From Gammaproteobacteria bacterium (lineage in GTDB: Bacteria > Pseudomonadota > Gammaproteobacteria > Pseudomonadales > Azotimanducaceae): a stretch of 39,460 bases of DNA. A program made the position numbers and the translations under genes. The notes below the pieces were generated by a model. That model was not told the origin of the DNA and did no database searches. It was given only the letters and a program-made list of their open reading frames with translations. The stretch is taken from NCBI GenBank assembly GCA_009841615.1, contig VXLL01000005.1, forward strand, positions 1-39,460, given 5' to 3'. This document shows, piece after piece, positions 34,907 to 39,460 of this stretch. Position 1 is the stretch's first letter, and every line of letters starts with the position of its first letter.

Positions 34907-36017
34907 TCTGCGCCGGAAATAAACAGCCAAGTACTGTTTTGCGGTTTGCACCTGTAACAGAAGGAATATTTCCTGCTTTTCCGTGCACAAACAGATGTGC
35001 TAAGTAAGCGAACGTTGCGGCTTCGACCGCGTCTCCATTTATACCAAGCCAGTCGCTTGTATGAAGATCATGGTTAGGTAAATGATGTTCGATCCTCTCC
35101 ATCAGAAATTTGTTCAATCTACCCCCACCGCAAACAATGACCTCACCTGAATCACAGCACCACTTACTGATCGCGGTGCTAAGCGATTTCGCAGTGAGTT
35201 CAGTGAGGGTCGCGAGCGTATCGACAGGATTTGTTTGCACACCGAATGATTGAATGTGTTCCTGTATGTACTTGAGATTGAAGTGTTCTTTTCCGGTACT
35301 CTTTGGGGGCTCGACCTCAAACCATGGATCGGTTAAGAACTGTACGAGTAGCTCTCTAATTATTGAACCAGAACTCGCTAACTCTCCGTAGTGGTCGTAG
35401 CTACGTTCAAAGTGAAATTGCATCCAAGAATCAAGTAACGCATTGCCGGGACCTGTGTCGAATCCAATAACTGAACTTGTGCTAGCTCGTGGGAGATAGG
35501 TGACGTTGGAGATACCTCCAATGTTAACAACGACTCGATCAACTTGCGCAGAGCGAAAGACACGATCATGCAATATCGGTACTAAAGGTGCACCTTGGCC
35601 ACCTGCGGCAATATCTGCGGCTCGGAAATCAGCGATAATGTCAATACCCGATATGGCAGCGATCCGACTTGCATCACCAATCTGGATCGAATAACTGAAC
35701 TCACCATCGGGCACGTGGTTCACCGTTTGACCATGAGAACCTACTGCTACGATGTCTGAAGTAGAGTATCCCGACGTTGAAATGAATTGGGCGACCTGTT
35801 CTCCAATGAAGTGCCCGAGTTCAGCGTGAGAACGACCCAGTTGAACTATGTTTTCGTCTGGTTTTGATGTGAGATCTAGCAGACGAGTACGAAGTGCGTG
35901 TGAAAAGGGTACCGTGATAGCTTGTTTGATTTCTACAGTATCGGCACTGATCTCAACAATCGCTAGGTCAAGACCGTCAACACTAGTACCAGATATAGCC
36001 CCAACGAAATAGCCCAC
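34896..36017 (-). CDS. anmK: Anhydro-N-acetylmuramic acid kinase
   Basis: Cytoplasmic kinase that opens and phosphorylates 1,6-anhydro-MurNAc recovered from the cell wall. 373 residues, normal. The N-terminal ATP-binding motif [13 protein letters not shown] is clear. The catalytic Asp region is [49 protein letters not shown] and [14 protein letters not shown] are further motifs. The GTG at 36017 lies 23 bp after the upstream mepM stop, so the pair mepM-anmK is probably one operon for peptidoglycan turnover. Confidence 0.96.
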   Translation of the reverse strand: MGYFVGAISGTSVDGLDLAIVEISADTVEIKQAITVPFSHALRTRLLDLTSKPDENIVQLGRSHAELGHFIGEQVAQFISTSGYSTSDIVAVGSHGQTVNHVPDGEFSYSIQIGDASRIAAISGIDIIADFRAADIAAGGQGAPLVPILHDRVFRSAQVDRVVVNIGGISNVTYLPRASTSSVIGFDTGPGNALLDSWMQFHFERSYDHYGELASSGSIIRELLVQFLTDPWFEVEPPKSTGKEHFNLKYIQEHIQSFGVQTNPVDTLATLTELTAKSLSTAISKWCCDSGEVIVCGGGRLNKFLMERIEHHLPNHDLHTSDWLGINGDAVEAATFAYLAHLFVHGKAGNIPSVTGANRKTVLGCLFPAQTKP

Positions 36018-36040
36018 TCGCGTGAATGGATGCGAAGTCT

Positions 36041-37408
36041 CTAGGGAGCGGTTTCTGCCGCTTGTAATCTCTGTTGACTCGATGCGAACGACGCCATCAA
36101 GCCAAATACTTCATCCGCATGTCGCTGAAACGGGATCAATTCATCGCCCTTGAGCTTCTCGTTCCGAGGGAGGTCGACCGTCTTTGGATTTTTGTGTACA
36201 CCATTGACGAGAAACTCGTAGTGCAGGTGTGGACCCGTGGCAGCACCAGTCATACCGACACTACCTAGACGTTGTCCTTGAACAACTTTCGCACCGACTT
36301 TGATCTTTGGATCAATCTTATGAAGATGTAGGTACTTTGTCTGAAACTTTACACCGTGTTTCAACACCACATAATTGCCATTGAGTCTTTTCTTTCCGGC
36401 TTCGGTCACCACGCCTGCTGCGGTAGCATGAACCGGCGTACCAGTGGGTGCTGCATAGTCGATACCGTTGTGTGGCTTGATCTTGTTTTCGATCGGATGC
36501 AACCGTCTCGGATCGAAAGGCGATGAAACGCGCGAGTATTCCAATGGTGCTCGCAAAAACTGACCTTCGGTCGATGTACCGTCGCGAGTGTAGTATTTAA
36601 TCAGTGCATCTTCGGAGGGCCGATAACGGACGATCTGATGCGTAGTTTTGCCACTATTAAAGGTAATTGCCACAATATCGCCATCTCCAATGTACTCGCC
36701 TTCAATATAGTTTTCAAAATACAGTATTTCATAGGAGTCACCCGGATGAATATCGTGATGGAAGTCTATATCCCATTGCAAAAGCTTGGGTAATTGCCAA
36801 AGGGTCAGTTCTTGTTTGATCCCACTTGCTAATCCAGCGGAAATAACAGATTGCCCCTTCGCGATCTCAACACTACGGAAAGTCTTCTTGGAAATGACTT
36901 TCTTTTCTTTTACTTCTGCGGTGAACGTATCGTCGATGCGTGTGAAGACATAGCTCGTTAGTCGATCCTTGACAAACTCGAAGAAAACCAAAGTACCGTC
37001 AACGTTTTTTTGAAATTTCAGTGTTTGTCCTACATCGAGATATTGGTCCCCCCATTCCTCAGGGCAAACTTTTTGGATAGCTAGTAAGTCTTCTTGTGAG
37101 ACTCGGACTCGTTGAAAGATTGAACTCAACGAATCTCCCCGTTTCACTTTGACGTTGAAAAACGGATCTGTTGAAGTTGTCGGGTCGTCTTCGGTAAAAA
37201 GCTCAGTGGCCGTGGTCTCGAGCGACGAGACCCCCGCGTTCAGTGTGAGAAACGATTCATCTGAATCGTTGATCGGCAACGCGGCCAAGTTACCGGCATT
37301 CAACGTATTCAATACAGTAGGCTTGTTCGAGAAAACCACGAGGACGAACAAAAACGCCCCTATTCCGATGCAGCAAGTCACTAGACTTCTAAACGAAAAT
37401 TTACCCAT
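36041..37408 (-). CDS. mepM: M23-family murein DD-endopeptidase (MepM-like)
   Basis: Envelope hydrolase that cuts peptidoglycan cross-links. I use the ATG at 37408 (455 residues): AGGAA lies 7 nt upstream and MGKFSFRSLV leads into a signal-anchor (about 8-27). The frame opens 33 codons earlier without a ribosome binding site. A LysM/OapA-like part VKRGDSLSSIFQRV...LDVGQTL (about 90-135) follows, then a linker domain and the M23 domain. Zinc ligands are His313 and Asp317 (HNGID) and His396 in PHLHYE; YLHLH is the remaining motif. Its place beside anmK and tyrS matches the pseudomonad arrangement. Confidence 0.93.
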   Translation of the reverse strand: MGKFSFRSLVTCCIGIGAFLFVLVVFSNKPTVLNTLNAGNLAALPINDSDESFLTLNAGVSSLETTATELFTEDDPTTSTDPFFNVKVKRGDSLSSIFQRVRVSQEDLLAIQKVCPEEWGDQYLDVGQTLKFQKNVDGTLVFFEFVKDRLTSYVFTRIDDTFTAEVKEKKVISKKTFRSVEIAKGQSVISAGLASGIKQELTLWQLPKLLQWDIDFHHDIHPGDSYEILYFENYIEGEYIGDGDIVAITFNSGKTTHQIVRYRPSEDALIKYYTRDGTSTEGQFLRAPLEYSRVSSPFDPRRLHPIENKIKPHNGIDYAAPTGTPVHATAAGVVTEAGKKRLNGNYVVLKHGVKFQTKYLHLHKIDPKIKVGAKVVQGQRLGSVGMTGAATGPHLHYEFLVNGVHKNPKTVDLPRNEKLKGDELIPFQRHADEVFGLMASFASSQQRLQAAETAP

Positions 37409-37657
37409 AGTCTGATTCCTGTCGCCGCAACCTCGTAATAATTGCAGCTTACTACTTCCTGTAATTTTTTGAGTCAATCTCCCCAGCATATAGTGGAAGA
37501 TCACCAAACCAGCAGTCGAACCGCCGAATACTCATGTCATTCACAATCATGAAACTACGCTATCCTCAATAACGCAAGGAACGCAGGTCTCCGTTGGAAC
37601 GAAAGGAAATCGATTATAAGAAGTATGGCGACAATTATGTCCAAGAATGAAAAACTT

Positions 37658-37692
37658 TCGTGTTTTTAACAAGAAATTTCAAGAAAACACGA
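37658..37692. repeat. 9 bp inverted repeat upstream of tyrS
   Basis: TCGTGTTTT (37658-37666) mirrors AAAACACGA (37684-37692) across 17 nt. Being A/T-rich at the loop side and lying between divergent genes, it looks more like a binding site than a terminator. Confidence 0.55.
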
Positions 37693-37727
37693 CCAGAACA
37701 AGGTTTTTGTGCATGTACAGTTCAATT

Positions 37728-37764
37728 TTTGGTTGGTGTTGGCTTTGGCGACCAAACCTATAAT
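37728..37764 (+). promoter_or_regulatory. Candidate tyrS promoter
   Basis: TATAAT at 37759-37764 with TTGGCT (37739-37744, spacer 14) or TTGGTG (37733-37738, spacer 20) as imperfect -35. TTTGGT/ACCAAA (37728-37733, 37751-37756) form an inverted repeat across the promoter. The predicted leader is about 93 nt. Confidence 0.4.
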
Positions 37765-37863
37765 TCGCGCAGCGTTTAAACACCTGGAGACACTTTCACT
37801 CCACTTCGTTTAGCATGTTGTACTGAAAACGCGGATCACGAAACACACAGTGCCCTTAATCCT

Positions 37864-39138
37864 ATGACAGCTAGTTCGGTTCTGACAGACTTGCATGAGC
37901 GCGAACAGATCGCGCAGGTTTCAGATTTGAGTGCTTTAGACGACCATCTAACCACCGCACCACGCGTTGTGTATTCCGGATTTGATCCTACGGCACCAAG
38001 TTTGCACATTGGAAATTTAGTGCCGCTGCTAGCATTGAAGAGATTTCAAGAACACGGTCATCGTCCTATTGTTCTGATTGGAGGTGCTACCGGACTGATT
38101 GGGGATCCGTCGGGAAAAGAAGCCGAACGAGCTTTAAATACACGCGAAAGAGTATCGGAATGGGTAGCGTTATGCAAAGAACAGGTCTTTAAGTATTTCG
38201 ATGATTCTGGATCAAATGCACTCAAAGTGGTTGACAATCTCGAGTGGTCGGAGGACTTCAAGCTCGTCGATTTTTTGCGCGACATTGGTAAGTATTTCTC
38301 CGTGAACGCGATGGTGCAGCGTGATAGTGTTCGAACTCGTTTGGAACGAGAAGGCTCAGGAATTTCGTTTACCGAGTTCAGTTACATGTTGTTGCAAGCC
38401 AACGACTATCTCGAGCTCGCACGTCGACACGATTGTTCGATACAGATCGGAGGCTCGGATCAGTGGGGAAACATTGTGAGCGGTAGCGACTTAGTGCGAC
38501 GCGCGTTGCAACGACCGGCTTACGCACTAACGTTGAAGTTATTAACGAAGAATGACGGTAGCAAGTTTGGTAAAACTGCTGCTGGCACCGTGTGGCTCGA
38601 CGCCGAATTGACCTCACCTTACAGTTTTTATCAGTATTGGTTCAATATCGCCGATTCAGAGATTGGTAATGCTTTACACACCTTCAGTGCTAAAACCACA
38701 TCCGAACGAACCGAACTGATCGCACAATCATTGGAGCGACCTGAAGCTCGTCTGGCGCAGAAAGCTATTGCTCAGGAATTGACCAGGCTGGTACATGGAG
38801 AATCGGCTTTGCAGGCTACACAACGCATAACCGACGCGTTGTTTGGTGGCAGTATCGCTGACCTTACGATGACCGATCTTGGACAGTTATGGCAAGATGG
38901 CTTAGCACGAGCTGAGCTCTCTGACAACGTTCCGTTGTCGGTTGCACTGTGTGATACAAAGCTCGCACAGTCTCGTAGCGCCGCAAGAAGGCTACTTGAT
39001 TCTGGCGGTGTTTCGGTTAATGGCACGCCGGTTAAGGACGTTAACTTTGAGCTGCATCGGGCCGACGCGCTGTTCGGAGAGTTCCACTTGTTACGGCGGG
39101 GACGCAAGTCTTGGGGCATCGCGAGACATCTCTCTTGA
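37864..39138 (+). CDS. tyrS: Tyrosyl-tRNA synthetase
   Basis: Class I aminoacyl-tRNA synthetase charging tRNA-Tyr. 424 residues, normal for TyrS. The HIGH-type signature is HIGN (48-51) in DPTAPSLHIGNLVPL; the KMSKS-type loop is KFGKT (234-238). LIGGATGLIGDPSGK, FSYMLLQANDYLEL and IQIGGSDQWGNI are tyrosine-site motifs. The last 65 residues form an S4-like RNA-binding domain (ARRLLDSGGVSVNGTPVKD). The KFGKT loop marks the TyrS rather than TyrZ type. It ends 264 bp before the 16S gene; tyrS next to an rRNA operon is known in pseudomonads. Confidence 0.97.
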   Translation: MTASSVLTDLHEREQIAQVSDLSALDDHLTTAPRVVYSGFDPTAPSLHIGNLVPLLALKRFQEHGHRPIVLIGGATGLIGDPSGKEAERALNTRERVSEWVALCKEQVFKYFDDSGSNALKVVDNLEWSEDFKLVDFLRDIGKYFSVNAMVQRDSVRTRLEREGSGISFTEFSYMLLQANDYLELARRHDCSIQIGGSDQWGNIVSGSDLVRRALQRPAYALTLKLLTKNDGSKFGKTAAGTVWLDAELTSPYSFYQYWFNIADSEIGNALHTFSAKTTSERTELIAQSLERPEARLAQKAIAQELTRLVHGESALQATQRITDALFGGSIADLTMTDLGQLWQDGLARAELSDNVPLSVALCDTKLAQSRSAARRLLDSGGVSVNGTPVKDVNFELHRADALFGEFHLLRRGRKSWGIARHLS

Positions 39139-39187
39139 GCTCAGAGAATAGAGAATTTCGAATATTTCAAAAAAGTTTACGATTTAA

Positions 39188-39217
39188 TCAATTTTCTTTC
39201 ATTCCATCCCTTATAAT
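39188..39217 (+). promoter_or_regulatory. Candidate rRNA operon promoter
   Basis: TATAAT at 39212-39217, within an A/T-rich stretch, about 190 bp before the 16S gene. The -35 is unclear (TCAATT at 39188-39193, spacer 18). Confidence 0.4.
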
Positions 39218-39287
39218 TCTCCTCCCTTTGTCGTCAATCGGCGGGGATTTGCGCGCCCGTTGCGTACATCCTTGTGCGGTTGCGACG

Positions 39288-39300
39288 TGATCTTTAAAAA
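39288..39300 (+). promoter_or_regulatory. rRNA leader boxA antitermination element
   Basis: TGATCTTTAAAAA resembles the boxA consensus (TGCTCTTTAACAA). It is followed by AACAAGCCATTCGTGTGGGC, a stretch typical of gammaproteobacterial rRNA leaders. NusA, encoded in this window, acts with NusB at such sites. Confidence 0.6.
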
Positions 39301-39360
39301 TAAACAAGCCATTCGTGTGGGCGCTCGATAATGAAGCAGAGCCAAGAACAGACAAAACAC

Positions 39361-39390
39361 TGACGTAGCCCGTACCCACGGGATATGTCA
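39361..39390 (+). other. Hairpin in the 16S leader
   Basis: TGAC...CCCGT-ACCC-ACGGG...GTCA can fold into a stem with a small internal loop just upstream of the mature 16S 5' end. It may belong to the processing stem of the precursor. Confidence 0.45.
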
Positions 39391-39402
39391 ACACAGTACT
39401 AT

Positions 39403-39460
39403 TAATTGAAGAGTCTGATCATGGCTCAGATTGAACGTTGGCGGCAGGTCTCATACATGC
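39403..39460 (+). rRNA. 16S rRNA gene, 5' end only
   Basis: The sequence from 39404 reads as the start of 16S: AATTGAAGAGTCTGATCATG then GCTCAGATTGAACG and GGCGGCAGG. Aligned to E. coli numbering, position 13 is C instead of U (base 39415). Only about 58 nt are in the window. The exact 5' end is inferred by alignment to E. coli. Confidence 0.95.

Larger units (their letters stand above)
37409..37863. other. Divergent mepM-tyrS intergenic region
   Basis: 455 bp with no credible gene. It holds the mepM leader, a 9 bp inverted repeat at 37658-37692 and the tyrS promoter region. Confidence 0.5.

Noticed and set aside
39188..39394. 68-codon minus-strand frame in the rRNA leader
   Set aside because: It lies across the boxA and leader elements of the rRNA operon; its composition is not protein-like.

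Overview
The window is chromosomal DNA from a gammaproteobacterium of moderate G+C that I cannot place to genus. The evidence is gene order. Positions 1-31,587 follow, in order, the block I recall from Pseudomonas-type genomes: ftsH, glmM, tpiA, secG, tRNA-Leu, tRNA-fMet, rimP, nusA, infB, rbfA, truB, rpsO, pnp, then acs, pgi, panC, panB, pcnB, then dksA and sfsA. Positions 31,569-39,460 hold a PfkB-family kinase, hemL, hemJ, erpA, anmK, an M23 peptidase gene, tyrS and the first bases of a 16S rRNA gene. The run erpA-anmK-mepM-tyrS-16S is also a gammaproteobacterial arrangement.

Layout. Region 1 (2-13,466, plus strand) is a dense translation, RNA-turnover and envelope-precursor cluster. It includes overlapping stop/start codons (infB/rbfA, rbfA/truB) and two tRNAs. 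Region 2 (13,471-19,934, minus strand) is a probable five-gene operon pcnB-panB-panC-pgi-acs with gaps of -4 to about 36 nt. Region 3 (20,126-29,373, minus strand) is the accessory part. It is a tandem array of five paralogous genes, each with its own leader, separated by 320-540 bp. Four encode exported proteins of 564-626 residues: two beta-rich DUF4369-like segments, a linker (acidic in three copies), a helical segment and a C-terminal TlpA/ResA-type thioredoxin domain with WCGPC. The fifth (24,795-25,178) is an in-frame internal-deletion derivative that keeps only the signal peptide, the first beta segment and the acidic tail. Region 4 (29,653-39,460) is compact housekeeping again: dksA with a 238-residue basic N-terminal extension, sfsA, hemJ-hemL-kinase, erpA, mepM-anmK, tyrS and the rRNA leader.

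The most unusual content is the thioredoxin-protein array, which sits in the otherwise conserved pcnB-dksA junction. Its copies share two cysteines outside the active site. One copy has gained a lipobox while the others have cleavable signal peptides, and three copies share a leader box. Other notable points are the highly basic DksA extension and the clean absence of both folP (ftsH-glmM junction) and folK (pcnB-panB junction), consecutive folate-pathway steps. There is also a U1:U72 mismatch in the initiator tRNA, a long acidic SecG tail, and GTG or TTG starts in about a third of the genes.

All functional calls are from reading the sequence and from knowledge of the families. No search was run.
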